Positions 34,027 to 44,462 of a stretch of DNA of 64,000 nt are shown here, piece after piece. Location of the stretch: contig NZ_CP091244.1 in assembly GCF_021650935.1 (NCBI RefSeq), forward strand, positions 4,268,501-4,332,500, given 5' to 3'. The first letter of the stretch is position 1, and the number at the start of each line of letters is the position of its first letter. The position numbers were made by a program, and so were the translations under genes. This DNA comes from Thiothrix winogradskyi (GTDB lineage: Bacteria; Pseudomonadota; Gammaproteobacteria; Thiotrichales; Thiotrichaceae). The notes under the pieces are model-generated. The model was not told the DNA's origin. It searched no databases and was given only the letters and a program-made list of their open reading frames with translations.

Positions 34027-35184
34027 ATGGACACACAACAACTTGAAATCATCCTAGCCCAAGGCGAAGACAGCCAGCACCAGTTCAAGCGCAACATCAC
34101 TAACGTCGATGCCTTCGCCGCTGAACTCGTGGCATTCGCCAATACCGGCGGTGGGCATCTCATCATTGGCGTAGAAGACAGCGGCAACATCACCGGATTA
34201 AGCCGCGAAGACATTGCCCGCCTGAATCAATTGTTATCCAACGCTGCCTCCCAACATGTGCGCCCACCGCTGCACCCCACCACGCAAAACATGACGCTCG
34301 AACAAGGCATGATCATGGTAGTCAGCGTGCCAGAAGGCTTGAACAAACCCTACATGGATAACCAAGCACGAATTTGGGTAAAGGCAGGTGCAGACAAACG
34401 CCACGTCACCGCCCGCGAAGAAATCCAGCGCATGTTTCAAGCAACAGGTCTGATTTACGCTGAAGAATCCCTGATACCCAGTACCACCCTACAAGACATT
34501 CAACGGGTACGCCTCGCCGAATACTTTGAAAACCGCTACCAGCAAACCTTGGAAGAGTCTGGTTTACCCCTAGCGCAAATCATCAAAAGCCTACACATTG
34601 GCAACGGGCAACAACTCAACCTAGCGGGTTTACTCCTGTTCGGCAAAAATCCGCAGCAATTCCGCCCCGCCTTCATGGTCAAAGCGGTCTACATCGACGG
34701 CATCAATATTGCGTCACAACACTACCGCGACAGTGAAGACATCGAAGGCTCACTTATTGCGCAATACGAAAAATCCCTAGCTTTCATCACTCGTAACCTG
34801 CACCGCTTACAAGCAGGGCAAGGGGTAAACAGCCTCGGCAAACTCGAAATCCCTGAAATCGCCTTGCAGGAAGTGCTGGTCAACGCGCTGATTCACCGTG
34901 ATTACTTCATTTCCGCGCCTATCCGCATCCTGATGTTTACCGACCGCGTGGAAATCATCAGCCCCGGTCATTTGCCCAATCATTTGACCATTGAGCAAAT
35001 CCGTTTCGGCTTGTCGAATATGCGTAATCCGATCATTGCATCGCACGCTACCCGCCAAATGCCTTATCGCGGCTTGGGTAGCGGTATTCCTCGCGCCTTA
35101 GAAAGCTATGCCTTTATCCAATTCATTGACGACCGCGCAGGCAATCAATTCAAAGTGATAATGCAACGCCCGCAAACAGGTTAA
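34027..35184 (+). CDS. Schlafen AlbA_2 / ATP-binding protein
   Basis: 385 residues. An N-terminal AlbA_2 (Schlafen-type) domain has FKRNITNVDAFAAELVAFANTGGGHLIIGV (given in parts: AFANTGGGHLIIGV is the core). The C-terminal part has an HATPase-like block (LQEVLVNALIHRDYF, GLGSGIPRAL). These proteins are often mislabelled RecG-like and are thought to be regulators or defence-linked. It lies 3 bases after Uma2 and 4 bases before a broken paralogue, so the three were probably one unit. Confidence 0.88.
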   Translation: MDTQQLEIILAQGEDSQHQFKRNITNVDAFAAELVAFANTGGGHLIIGVEDSGNITGLSREDIARLNQLLSNAASQHVRPPLHPTTQNMTLEQGMIMVVSVPEGLNKPYMDNQARIWVKAGADKRHVTAREEIQRMFQATGLIYAEESLIPSTTLQDIQRVRLAEYFENRYQQTLEESGLPLAQIIKSLHIGNGQQLNLAGLLLFGKNPQQFRPAFMVKAVYIDGINIASQHYRDSEDIEGSLIAQYEKSLAFITRNLHRLQAGQGVNSLGKLEIPEIALQEVLVNALIHRDYFISAPIRILMFTDRVEIISPGHLPNHLTIEQIRFGLSNMRNPIIASHATRQMPYRGLGSGIPRALESYAFIQFIDDRAGNQFKVIMQRPQTG

Positions 35185-35188
35185 ACCC

Positions 35189-36831
35189 ATGCCCCAACAC
35201 CAACTTACCCTGTTTGAAGAATTCTCCTACTTTGAAGGCGCGGATGTAGAATACAAAAGTGCAAAAGGTGGTTTGCCCAGCACCTTGTGGGAAACTTACA
35301 GCGGTTTCGCCAACACCGGCGGCGGCACGCTTTACCTAGGCATTACCCAAACCGATGCAGACAGCTTGGATATTCACGGTCTGCCGATTGCCGCTGCGGA
35401 AAAGCTACGTACCGATTTTTGGAACACCCTCAATAACCGTGGCAAAGTCAGCATCAACCTATTAAACAACGGGGATGTCTCCCTAATCCCCTTACCCGAC
35501 GCAAGCAAAGTCGTTATTCGCATTCACGTGCCACCTGCCAGCCGCACCCAAAAGCCTGTTTACATTGGTCAAAATCCCTTATTCGGCACATACCGCCGCT
35601 ACCATGAGGGTGATTACCGTTGCAGCGAAGACGAAGTGCGGCGCATGTTTGCCGACCAATCCAGCGAACCCGCCGACAGCCGTATCCTGCAACACTTTGG
35701 CTGGGATGATCTGGATAAGGACTCGATCCGACAATTCCGCAACCGCTTTGCGTCACGTGACCCATACCATGCGTGGCAAGAGGAAGACGACCTTGGATTA
35801 CTGAAAAAACTCGGTGGCTGGCGGCACGACCGCACCAGTGGGCAAGAAGGGCTAACACTGGCGGGGCTACTGATGTTTGGCAAACACGAAGCCATTACCG
35901 ATCCGGCTGCGATCCCCGGCTTTCATGTCGATTACCGCGAACGGGTATTGGATGACCCCGCCATGCGCTGGTCAGACCGTGTATACCCAGATGGCAAATG
36001 GGAAGCCAATTTATTTCAATTTTACCAGCGGATTATTCTAAAACTCAGCACCAACCCCAACCTGAAAAATCCTTTTCGGCGCGACAAAGAAGGCTATCGG
36101 CAAGCCGGTACAGAAGTCCACGAAGCCCTGCAAGAAGCCTTGGTCAATGCCATCATTCATGCCGACTACGCAGGCATGGGGGGTATTGTGGTGGAGTGTT
36201 ACCCCGACCGTTTTGAATTTGCGAATCCCGGTAGCTTACTCGTATCACGCGAACAATTACTTTTGAGTGGAACAAGCGAATGCCGCAACAAAGCCTTACA
36301 AAAAATGTTTCAAATGCTCGGAGCGGGCGACAAAGCCGGTTCTGGTCTCGACAAAATCCGCCGTGGCTGGGGGTTGATATTACCCAGATGTTACGTGGAC
36401 TGGTGCAAAAAGGCATGTTGATCGTATCAGGCACAGGGCGCGGAACACGTTATCGTTTGCCGCCAAATGAACAAATATCAAACGACAATGATACAAGCTC
36501 TCCTGCCAATGAGACCACCCCGGTGATTAATGAGACCACCCCAGTGCTCAATGAGACCACGCTACCGACCATATTGTCGGCTATTGCTGAACCCGCTCGG
36601 CAAAACAAACGGCTATCAGCATCTGACATGCGCAACATCATTTTGCAACTTTGCGCGTATAGCTTTTTACCCATGCACCAATTAGCCGATTTACTCAAGC
36701 GGGATGCCCGCAATCTGCGAAACCGCTACGTTAGCCAAATGGTCAGTGAGGGATTACTGGAATTACGCCACCCAGAAAATCTTAACCATCACGACCAAGC
36801 CTACCGCCGTAAATCAATGGACGCGCTATGA
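35189..36831 (+). pseudogene. Broken Schlafen AlbA_2 / ATP-binding paralogue with winged-helix tail
   Basis: The first frame (35189-36421) carries the AlbA_2 domain (YSGFANTGGGTLYLGI) and the HATPase block (LQEALVNAIIHADY, AGSGLDKIRRGW). At about 36370 the reading shifts: the useful sequence continues in another frame as VDITQMLRGLVQKGMLI, then a winged-helix tail to 36831. About 100 residues expected after GSGLDKIR..W are missing, so an internal deletion changed the frame. A short repeat NETTPVI/NETTPVL lies in the tail. The N-terminal 400 residues may still be made. Confidence 0.7.
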
Positions 36832-37976
36832 CCCACATCCCCCTATCCCTCTACATCCATATCCCGTGGTGCATCCGCAAATGCCCCTACTGCGACTTCA
36901 ATTCCCACGCTGCCCCCAGCGGCTTGCCCGAAAAAGCCTACGTGCAAGCCCTGCTCGCTAACCTTGCCCACGAACTCCCGCACATCTGGGGACGCAAGCT
37001 CGAATCCATCTTCATCGGCGGCGGCACACCCAGCCTGTTTTCAGCGGCAAGTATCGACGAATTACTGTGCGGCATCCGCGCCCTGCTCCCGTTCCGCCCC
37101 AATATTGAAGTCACTCTGGAAGCCAACCCCGGCACATTTGAACAAGATAAATTCCGTGGGTTTCGCGAAGCAGGCATTAATCGCTTATCGGTCGGCATTC
37201 AAAGTTTCAACGCCCAACACTTACAAGCCCTAGGGCGCGTCCACAACCGTGACGAAGCCTTACGCGCTGCCGACATTGCACGTACCGCTGGATTCGACAA
37301 TTTCAATCTGGATTTAATGTTCGGCTTGCCTCAACAAACCGTAGCAGAAGCACTCGACGACTTACAACAAGCCATTGCCCTGCAACCCACGCATTTGTCG
37401 TGGTATCAACTGACGCTCGAACCCAACACCCTATTTTACCAACAACCGCCGCCCTTGCCGGACGATGATTTGATCGCGGAAATTCAGGAGACGGGGCAAC
37501 AATTCATCAAATCGTCATGGTATACTCAGTATGAAGTTTCCGCCTACGCCAGACCGGGCTTTGAATGTCGGCATAACAGAAACTATTGGGAATTCGGTGA
37601 TTACGTAGCAATCGGTGCAGGCGCACACGGGAAAATAACCCACCCCGCGCACGGCACGATTACCCGCTACCACAACCACCGCCACCCCGCCGACTACATG
37701 CAGCAAGCCATGCAGGGCAAATCACGCAGTGGTGAGCAAACACTTACCCCAGCGGACTTAAGCTTTGAATTCATGCTGAATGCATTGCGGTTGCGGGAAG
37801 GGTTTCCCCTAAGCCTGTTTACCGAGCGCACGGATCTGGCAACTGAACACCTCAAGGCGGGGCTGGAGCAGGCATTGCAGCGCGGTTTGCTGGAATTTAA
37901 CGGCGACCACATCCGCCCGACAGCGACCGGCTGGCAATTCCTGAATGCGGTTATGCAATTGTTTTTGGAGGATTAA
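36828..37976 (+). CDS. hemW: HemW, radical SAM heme chaperone
   Basis: 382 residues. The radical-SAM cluster motif is CIRKCPYC (Cys15, 19, 22), with the HemW-type spacing after SLYIHIPW. FIGGGTPSLF, RLSVGIQSFN and the C-terminal HemN_C domain (FEFMLNALRLREGFPL) are present. It lacks the N-terminal extension of HemN, so it is HemW, which inserts heme into respiratory proteins rather than oxidising coproporphyrinogen. Its ATG overlaps the stop of the broken gene by four bases. Confidence 0.93.
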   Translation: MTHIPLSLYIHIPWCIRKCPYCDFNSHAAPSGLPEKAYVQALLANLAHELPHIWGRKLESIFIGGGTPSLFSAASIDELLCGIRALLPFRPNIEVTLEANPGTFEQDKFRGFREAGINRLSVGIQSFNAQHLQALGRVHNRDEALRAADIARTAGFDNFNLDLMFGLPQQTVAEALDDLQQAIALQPTHLSWYQLTLEPNTLFYQQPPPLPDDDLIAEIQETGQQFIKSSWYTQYEVSAYARPGFECRHNRNYWEFGDYVAIGAGAHGKITHPAHGTITRYHNHRHPADYMQQAMQGKSRSGEQTLTPADLSFEFMLNALRLREGFPLSLFTERTDLATEHLKAGLEQALQRGLLEFNGDHIRPTATGWQFLNAVMQLFLED

Positions 37977-37981
37977 TTACC

Positions 37982-38179
37982 ATGTCGCAGGTTCTAACCC
38001 ATACCGACATCACCTGCCCTTACTGCCATTCGGATTTTGGTATCGAAATCGACCATACCGCAGGCAGTCAGGATTATTACGAAGATTGCCAAGTGTGCTG
38101 CAACCCGATTCAATTATTCATCCACCTCGATGCGGATGGTGAAATTACCCGCATCGACGTGCAGCCGGGGAACAGCTAA
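37982..38179 (+). CDS. CPXCG-motif small zinc-ribbon protein
   Basis: 65 residues with ITCPYCHSDF and DCQVCCNPIQLFI, the two Cys pairs of the CPXCG-motif family, and an acidic middle. It is a small conserved gammaproteobacterial protein of unknown role, probably binding zinc. It starts 5 bases after hemW with a GGAGG site, so it is co-transcribed. The neighbouring flavoprotein gene converges 5 bases away. Confidence 0.88.
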   Translation: MSQVLTHTDITCPYCHSDFGIEIDHTAGSQDYYEDCQVCCNPIQLFIHLDADGEITRIDVQPGNS

Positions 38180-38184
38180 CGATC

Positions 38185-39495
38185 TTAGCGAAACACATCT
38201 TGCGTAAAATTGTTGTACCAACTATACGCATAACTGGCATCAAACAGGCGGTCTTGGGCAGTTGTTGTGGTAGAGGAAACACCACCGCTGCCCGGAATGT
38301 TTTCTACCAGTTTGCCATCCTCTGACAGGCGATATACACCGACCACGGAAATGGCATAATCCTTCCCCACCAGACTGTAACAGCCGTTGGAAAATGACGG
38401 GCTTTCGAGTTCCAGCCCATTCAGTAGCGCGTGGATGGCAGAGGCGCATACCTTGGCTTCGGAATTCGCCGCAAAACCGGATTTGGGCAAGGAATCCGCC
38501 ATGCAGGCATCACCGATCACATGCACTTTAGGGTGGCGAGTCGATTCAAAGGTCAGCTTGTTGACCGGACACCAGCCAGTGCTATCCACCAGATCAGCAT
38601 CAAACGCCAGTTTGCCCGCCTTTTGCGGTGGAATCACATTCAGCACAGCCCCCTGCACTCGGTCGCCGAACTGGGTAATAGCCGTTTTGGAAGCCACATC
38701 CACTTCCACCACCCCGGCGGCTTTAGTATCGCCTGACCACCATTCAATCAGGGCATTGCTGCTCTTGTAGCCGTACAACTCCGTCCATGCCTGTTCAAAC
38801 AGGGCTTGCTTAGTAAAACTGGGTTTGGGGTCAAGGATAATCACTTTAGAATTGGGCTTATGCTTTTTCAGGTAATAAGCAATCTGGCTGGCACGTTCAT
38901 ACGGCGCAGGCGGGCAACGGTAAGGGTTGGGCGGGGCGGCAAGCACTACCGTGCCGCCATTCGGCATGGCATGTAATTGGTCACGTAACACCAGCGTTTG
39001 CGCCCCGGCTTTCCAAGCATGAGGGACAGTTTGAATCGCCGCTTCACTGTAACCAGCAATCTGCTCGTAACGGAAATCAATCCCCGGTGACATTACGCAG
39101 CGATCATACGGGTAGCTAGTGCCACCTTTGGTTAACACCAATTGCCCGGCGTAATCAATTCCAGTGACTTCATCAATAACGATTTTCACCCCGTGCGCTT
39201 TCAAGCCATCGTAATTGAATTGCAACGATTCCAAGGTACGGTCGCCACTCAAGACTTCGTTGCTCATGTAGCAAGTGGTGTAAATCGCATTTTTTTCGAT
39301 CAGGGTAACATCCAACGTGTTATCAAGGCGGCGTAAGTATTTAGCAACGGTTGCCCCGCCGGTTCCTCCACCAATCACCACGACGCGCTGACCGGCTGCC
39401 CCGACAATCGCGGGGAAACCAAAAGCACTGACGGCTGCTCCGGCTGCCAGCGTTTTCAGGAATGTTCTGCGCTGGCTATTATGCGTTGCCATCAT
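38185..39495 (-). CDS. FccB-like flavoprotein (flavocytochrome c sulfide dehydrogenase family)
   Basis: 436 residues. A twin-arginine signal (QRRTFLKTLAAGAAVSAFG) directs a folded flavoprotein to the periplasm. The FAD-binding GGGTGGATVAKYLRR, the redox Cys in CYMSNEVLSG and the block NPYRCPPAPYERA match FccB/SoxF. The C-terminal IGDACMADSLPKSGFAANSE is typical. In FccAB the flavin takes electrons from sulfide and hands them to a diheme cytochrome. The FccA-like diheme domain is not a separate gene here but part of the giant protein at the head of this operon. The second redox Cys was not mapped with certainty, so the substrate could differ from sulfide. Confidence 0.88.
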   Translation of the reverse strand: MMATHNSQRRTFLKTLAAGAAVSAFGFPAIVGAAGQRVVVIGGGTGGATVAKYLRRLDNTLDVTLIEKNAIYTTCYMSNEVLSGDRTLESLQFNYDGLKAHGVKIVIDEVTGIDYAGQLVLTKGGTSYPYDRCVMSPGIDFRYEQIAGYSEAAIQTVPHAWKAGAQTLVLRDQLHAMPNGGTVVLAAPPNPYRCPPAPYERASQIAYYLKKHKPNSKVIILDPKPSFTKQALFEQAWTELYGYKSSNALIEWWSGDTKAAGVVEVDVASKTAITQFGDRVQGAVLNVIPPQKAGKLAFDADLVDSTGWCPVNKLTFESTRHPKVHVIGDACMADSLPKSGFAANSEAKVCASAIHALLNGLELESPSFSNGCYSLVGKDYAISVVGVYRLSEDGKLVENIPGSGGVSSTTTTAQDRLFDASYAYSWYNNFTQDVFR

Positions 39496-39507
39496 GGTCT
39501 GCCCCTC

Positions 39508-40779
39508 CTAACCGATCAAACCGGGCAATGCGCCCGGATTGCTGTCTTGATTGCCGAAACGGTTGATGTCCTGCCCCATAAATTGGGCAATGGACACCAG
39601 TATTTTATTGTGCGGGGTGGCGGTGAAACGCAAGCTACGCCCGCCATTGATGCCCGCACTCTTACCACCGGCAATAATGAACGGCATATCGGCATGGTTA
39701 TGCCAGCCCCCATGTGCCAGATCGCTGCCCACAAAAATGAGAGTGTTGTCCAGCAACGTACCGTTACCTTCGGGCACACTGGCGAGTTGCTCAATCAAGC
39801 GGGCGAGTTGTTCGGTATACCAAGCCTTGATTTTAATGAAATCCTCACCGCCGGAATGCGATGCCCCGTGGCAAGTCATGCCACTGCCGGATTCGGGAAT
39901 TTCTGACTCATTCACCGAATGCCCCCACGTAAGGGTGACAACGCGGGTCAGATCACAGGCGAGTGCGTGAACCGCCACATCCATTTGTAAGCTGCTGACC
40001 ACTCCCATGTAATGCTTATCGCGGTATTCCGGGTTATTCCAAAAACCCGTGCGGGTAACTTTGAAACCGGTCGGGTTAAAATTCCATGCGGGGCAACCGC
40101 CCGTATTGCCCGCGAGCTTGCGTTCCAGTTCCCGCAAGGATTCGACGTGCGTATCCAGCTTGGCTTTTTCCACCGCGCCGAGTTTATTACGCAAGGCATT
40201 AATTTCACTAAGCGACTGACTGATAACACTTAAGCGGCGTTGTGCCAGAAGATTACTATTGGCATTCGTGCCGAACAACGACTCAAACGCTGACAGTGGA
40301 TTGGCTTCAGGGGCAAGCCGTAATCCGTTAAAATCAAACGTAACGCCTGCGCTATCCCATACGGGCACGATATTGAGGTTTAAGTGGGGCTTAATGGTTT
40401 GCGTCTTGAAGGTTTGCCCTAAATAATAATCCAGACTGACGGCTTTATCATTGCTGCGACCGTCTGCTCCCGTGAGCAGTTTTAAGATGCCGCCTTCATG
40501 GGTTGAACCTGCCCCAAACATATCCACGCCGCTAAGGAACACGCAATGCTGACGCACCCGCTCCAGCGGTGCGGTCATGCGTGGCAGGATAAAGTTCGTA
40601 CCTGTGCCTTGCGCGTGCCAATTTTCGGGGCGCATCCCGTCAGGGAAATACACAAAAATAGCGCGACGTGGCGCAGTGTTAGCATAAGCCATGCTTGCAA
40701 ACGGCAATGCCGCTGCACCTATTCCCGCCACTGCCCATTTCAGGAAAGCACGACGTTCGTTGATAGTACTCATAGCCAT
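39508..40779 (-). CDS. DUF1552 secreted protein
   Basis: 423 residues with a twin-arginine signal (NERRAFLKWAVAGIGAAALP). The DUF1552 pattern is visible: RRAIFVYFPDGMRPENWH near the N-terminus, CVFLSGVDMFGAGSTHEGG, and a C-terminal IFVGSDLAHGGWHNHADMPFIIAGG. DUF1552 proteins resemble alkaline-phosphatase/sulfatase-like folds and nearly always accompany DUF1592/DUF1588 cytochrome proteins. It lies 6 bases after such a gene and 12 before the FccB-like gene. The reaction is unknown. Confidence 0.9.
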   Translation of the reverse strand: MAMSTINERRAFLKWAVAGIGAAALPFASMAYANTAPRRAIFVYFPDGMRPENWHAQGTGTNFILPRMTAPLERVRQHCVFLSGVDMFGAGSTHEGGILKLLTGADGRSNDKAVSLDYYLGQTFKTQTIKPHLNLNIVPVWDSAGVTFDFNGLRLAPEANPLSAFESLFGTNANSNLLAQRRLSVISQSLSEINALRNKLGAVEKAKLDTHVESLRELERKLAGNTGGCPAWNFNPTGFKVTRTGFWNNPEYRDKHYMGVVSSLQMDVAVHALACDLTRVVTLTWGHSVNESEIPESGSGMTCHGASHSGGEDFIKIKAWYTEQLARLIEQLASVPEGNGTLLDNTLIFVGSDLAHGGWHNHADMPFIIAGGKSAGINGGRSLRFTATPHNKILVSIAQFMGQDINRFGNQDSNPGALPGLIG

Positions 40780-40785
40780 TCCCCC

Positions 40786-43200
40786 TTATTGCGCCCGACG
40801 CAGTGTAAAGTTAGGCGCATTGACAATGCCCAACAGCATGGTTTGCAGGTTGTAGCCATTATCCTTGTAAGTCTTGATGTAGCTATCCAATGCGCAACTG
40901 TCGGCACTGGTTTCCCTGCGCCCGGTGGTGTAACGGTAATACTGCTTCGCCAGACATTGCGCGGCAGTCGGGCTATCGGCAACCAACTGACTCAGGTGCG
41001 CCAAGTCATTCACATTGAGTTGCTCGGTCGGCGTGTAGGTTTCCATGCCACGCAAAATACCAAAAGCGTTGACCAAACTGCCGTTTTCAAGCTGACGGAA
41101 CTGCCCCGCACCGTCGTATTTCTCAAAGTTGAATCCGGGGCCATCCAGATATTGATGGCAACTGAAACAACTCGCTCCAGAATTGCTATGGAAGGCAAAA
41201 CGTTCACGGGTGGTCATATTCGGGTCAGGGTCAGGGGCTTCCACTACCCCCATATTGGCAGGTTCAGGCAGGTCATGGCACAGTACACGTTCAAAGAAGA
41301 AGCGTCCACGCTTGAAGGGATGCGATTCATTGCTGTTGGCGTAACGCGCCAGTACCGCACCGAGGGTAAGAATGCCGTGACGTGAGCCGTCTGTTACCGG
41401 CACTCTGCTGAAACTGTTACCGGTTACGCCACTCAGGTGGTAGAAAGCTGCCAGTGTTTCATTGGCAGTGACATAATCCGCCTCATACAACTCACGGAAA
41501 GTTTGGGTGGAATCAAATGCCACGTAGTTGAAGAAATGAATCAACTCTTGCGACATTGCCAGCTTTACCTGATCAGTGTATGCCGGGTACACGCTACCGT
41601 CTTTCGGTGGTAACGCATACGGGTTGGTTTTCAACAACCATTGCCCGACGAAATTGCCCACTTGTTGACGGCTACGCGGGTCAGCCAGTAAGCGTGAGGC
41701 TTGGCTAATGCGCTGTTGCGGGGTTTCCAGCGCATTCTGATCAGCCGCTTGCATCAATGCCGCATCCGGCATACTCCCCCAGAACAGGTAAGACAAGCTG
41801 CTTGCCACCTCATGCGAGGTCAGTTTGTAGGTACCATCCGCCTGCACTTCGCCCAATTCGGAGCGATACAGGAAATTCGGTGACATCAACATGCCCATTA
41901 CGGTTTTTTCCACCGCATCGCGGAACGCCATCCCGCTGAAATTGACAGCGAAAGCATCCGCTTCAGCCGTAGCCAATGGGCGACGGAAGGCACGTTTACC
42001 AAAAGCCTGGATGAACTGCCGCCCACAAACCGCATCCTGCTGGGTGCAAGGCAACAGCTTATTCCAGCTTTGCAGTACGGCTTGGGCTGCCAGTTGTTCC
42101 GCCTGACCGAGGAAGGCTTCCATCCGCAAACTGGTAATCTGGTTCTGAGCGGCGTTGTTGTCGAAACCATCCACGCGGTTTTCTTCTGGCAATTTATGCA
42201 GCAGATCAAGCTGCAAACCGAGTAAGTCATTGACGGTATTTTGGTATTCTTGGCGCGTCAACAAGCGCAGGCTGCGCACACCCGATGGCGGTGAACCCAC
42301 ACAGGCTTGCTCACCGCCGCCGCCACCATTCGCATTGGGTGTCAGCACTTCGGTAATGTAGCTGGCAATCGCCGAGGCGCATCCATTTTGACACGCACCC
42401 GGATTACCCGGTGGCATAGTGTCGTGAATAATGCGAGTCAGTGCCGTCATCTGGCTACTGGTATATTTGGTCATGGGCAAATTGGTAAAACCACCTTTGC
42501 CATCCACACCGTGGCAACTGGCGCAGCCCTGACGCTGGTATTCAGCCTGACCGTATTGCAACACCGTTTGCAAAACAGCACTGACCACACCACTGGCAGC
42601 ACTGCCCTTGTTGTTGAAAGCTGACACTCGGTATTCGTAAGCCGCACCCATGACTACCGTGCTATCGGCGTAGGCTTGGGCATTGCTAGCCAACTCTGCA
42701 ATTGTTACCCAAGCGCTATCACCGGCATCACGACGTGCGACACGGAAGCCGGTTTCATTACCGCTATTGTCTTTCCAGCCTAGGTTGATTTTGCTGTTAT
42801 CCACTGGCGTGGCAGTCAATTGCGAAGGCGCAAGCGGCAACACCGTGGGATCACTGCCGCCATCACCGCCGGAATCCCCCCCGGTTTTATCCGATGCGTA
42901 GTACTGCGCCAGTGCCAGCAATACATCATCACCGAACAATGGCTTAAGATTTTTCATCTGATTCGCCATTTCCACTGGCACATTTTTATTACGTCCGGCG
43001 TAATAATCTTCCAGCGTGGCGTGCAAATAAGTAGACCACTGCCCATCCAACAAGGTCTTGGTAAATGCAGCATTATTGCCCGTATCGGCATGGCAGAACT
43101 GGCAGTTGCTTTCATGCACTGCCTTGCCGCGTGCCACCAGTGCAGCATCCGTCGTCTGCTTATTGGCTTTGTAAGGCAGTTTGGCAAGATAATCCGCCAT
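40786..43200 (-). CDS. C-terminal part of an IS-split giant cytochrome: heme domains and DUF1587/1595/1592/1588/1585
   Basis: 804 residues whose first ATG lies in the ISAs1 target duplication; no ribosome site is seen. Residues 1-110 are the second half of a FccA-like diheme domain (CQFCH at 33-37, GQWSTYLHATLEDYYAG). An Fn3-like domain follows (about 120-210), then a second cytochrome c (CASCHG, about 226). The DUF1587, 1595, 1592, 1588 (with CFSCHQ) and 1585 domains fill the rest, in the order seen in planctomycete-type secreted cytochromes. Joining it to 44446-47130 restores one reading frame of 1692 residues. As it stands it has no signal peptide, so it is probably not exported. Confidence 0.85.
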   Translation of the reverse strand: MADYLAKLPYKANKQTTDAALVARGKAVHESNCQFCHADTGNNAAFTKTLLDGQWSTYLHATLEDYYAGRNKNVPVEMANQMKNLKPLFGDDVLLALAQYYASDKTGGDSGGDGGSDPTVLPLAPSQLTATPVDNSKINLGWKDNSGNETGFRVARRDAGDSAWVTIAELASNAQAYADSTVVMGAAYEYRVSAFNNKGSAASGVVSAVLQTVLQYGQAEYQRQGCASCHGVDGKGGFTNLPMTKYTSSQMTALTRIIHDTMPPGNPGACQNGCASAIASYITEVLTPNANGGGGGEQACVGSPPSGVRSLRLLTRQEYQNTVNDLLGLQLDLLHKLPEENRVDGFDNNAAQNQITSLRMEAFLGQAEQLAAQAVLQSWNKLLPCTQQDAVCGRQFIQAFGKRAFRRPLATAEADAFAVNFSGMAFRDAVEKTVMGMLMSPNFLYRSELGEVQADGTYKLTSHEVASSLSYLFWGSMPDAALMQAADQNALETPQQRISQASRLLADPRSRQQVGNFVGQWLLKTNPYALPPKDGSVYPAYTDQVKLAMSQELIHFFNYVAFDSTQTFRELYEADYVTANETLAAFYHLSGVTGNSFSRVPVTDGSRHGILTLGAVLARYANSNESHPFKRGRFFFERVLCHDLPEPANMGVVEAPDPDPNMTTRERFAFHSNSGASCFSCHQYLDGPGFNFEKYDGAGQFRQLENGSLVNAFGILRGMETYTPTEQLNVNDLAHLSQLVADSPTAAQCLAKQYYRYTTGRRETSADSCALDSYIKTYKDNGYNLQTMLLGIVNAPNFTLRRAQ

Positions 43201-43205
43201 GCGAT

Positions 43206-44462
43206 TAGGGTAATCGCATTAAAATGGTCTTGACAAAAGTCCCTTAAGCTTGTTTCCTTTCATGCTTTTGGTTGCCTGATGAAACTCCGCCCGACAGCCT
43301 CGATACTCGAACACTTTGCTTCAATCCCTGACCCACGCTTAGATCGCCGTAAGCGACACAAACTGAGCGACATTTTCTTTATCACGCTGTGCGCGGTGAT
43401 TTGCGGCGCGGATGACTGGGCATCCATCGAACAGTTTGGCAGAGCCAAAGAAAAGTGGTTCACCAGCGTACTGGATTTGAAGCATGGTATCCCGTCACAC
43501 GATACCTTTGGGCGCGTTTTTGGGTTGATCGACACCCAGCAGTTCAGTGAGTGTTTTAGTCGCTGGGTGGCAGACTTGGGCGACCTTAGTGACGGTGAAA
43601 TCATTGCCATTGATGGTAAATGCCTGCGCCGTAGCCTTGATAGCGCATCAGATAAGTTGGCCATTTACATGGTCAGTGCTTGGGCAACTCAAAACCAGTT
43701 GGTGCTAGGTCAGCAGCGGGTGGATGACAAGTCCAATGAAATCACTGCCATCCCTAAACTATTGATGCAACTGGATATTGCAGGAGCAGTGGTGACGCTG
43801 GATGCGATGGGATGCCAAACCGCCATTGCCCTACAAATCGTAGACAAAGGTGCAGATTACCTGCTCAGCTTAAAGGGTAATCAAGGCACACTTCACCAAG
43901 ACGTAAAGCTGTTCTTTGAATCGGCTAACACCTGCCCACCGTGGGACATGTCAGCTATGACGGTGGACATGGACGGATTGAGACCCGTAGTGTACGCGCC
44001 ACATCAGCTATCGACTGGTTAAAGAAAGACCATGTTCATTGGCCTAAGCTCACTAGCATCATTGCTGTGACGGCTACCCGCGAATGCAAGGACAAAACCA
44101 CGGAAGAAACCCGTTACTTCATCACCAGTATGGAAGCCTCAAACCCTGAACGTTTAGGGCAAATCGTGCGTGCGCATTGGGGCATCGAGAACAATTTGCA
44201 TTGGGTATTGGACTACGCTTTCCGCGAAGATGACCAACGAATGCGTTCCGGTAACAGCGATGCGAATATGGCGGTTGTTCGGCATATTGCCCTCAATTTG
44301 GTCAAAACCGAAAAAACCGTCAAGCTCGGCGTGAAAAACAAACGTCTTAACGCAGGCTGGGATGAGGATTACCTACTAAAAATCGTTACAGGCAGACCAG
44401 GGGCTACCAAGCCTAAAACTTAGGGCTTTGTAAAACAAGATATATTTAATGCGATTGCCCTA
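43206..44462 (+). mobile_element. ISAs1-family insertion sequence, 1257 bp, 9-bp target duplication
   Basis: Terminal inverted repeats TAGGGTAATCGCATTAAA (43206-43223) and its complement with one mismatch (44445-44462). Direct repeats CCATGCGAT flank it at 43197-43205 and 44463-44471. It carries one transposase gene, frameshifted. Collapsing the duplication restores ATC-GAT-CGC-ATG-GCG-GAT (IDRMAD) of the host gene, so the insertion is recent and clean. Confidence 0.95.
43279..44423 (+). pseudogene. ISAs1-family transposase, frameshifted
   Basis: The first frame (43279-44022) has the family N-terminus SILEHFASIPDPRLDRRKRH, then AIDGKCLRRS with a catalytic Asp, VVTLDAMGCQ (second Asp) and LSLKGNQGTLH. 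The rest (43941-44423) is in a different frame: GGHGRIETRSV, AHWGIENNLHWVLDYAFRED (catalytic Glu), QRMRSGNSDANMAVVRH. A one-base loss near 43950-43985 explains the shift. Unless there is programmed frameshifting, not known to me for ISAs1, the copy cannot move by itself. Confidence 0.85.

Noticed and set aside
40546..41385. Plus-strand frame spanning the DUF1552 and DUF1585 ends
   Set aside because: It crosses two real genes on the other strand and has no family features.
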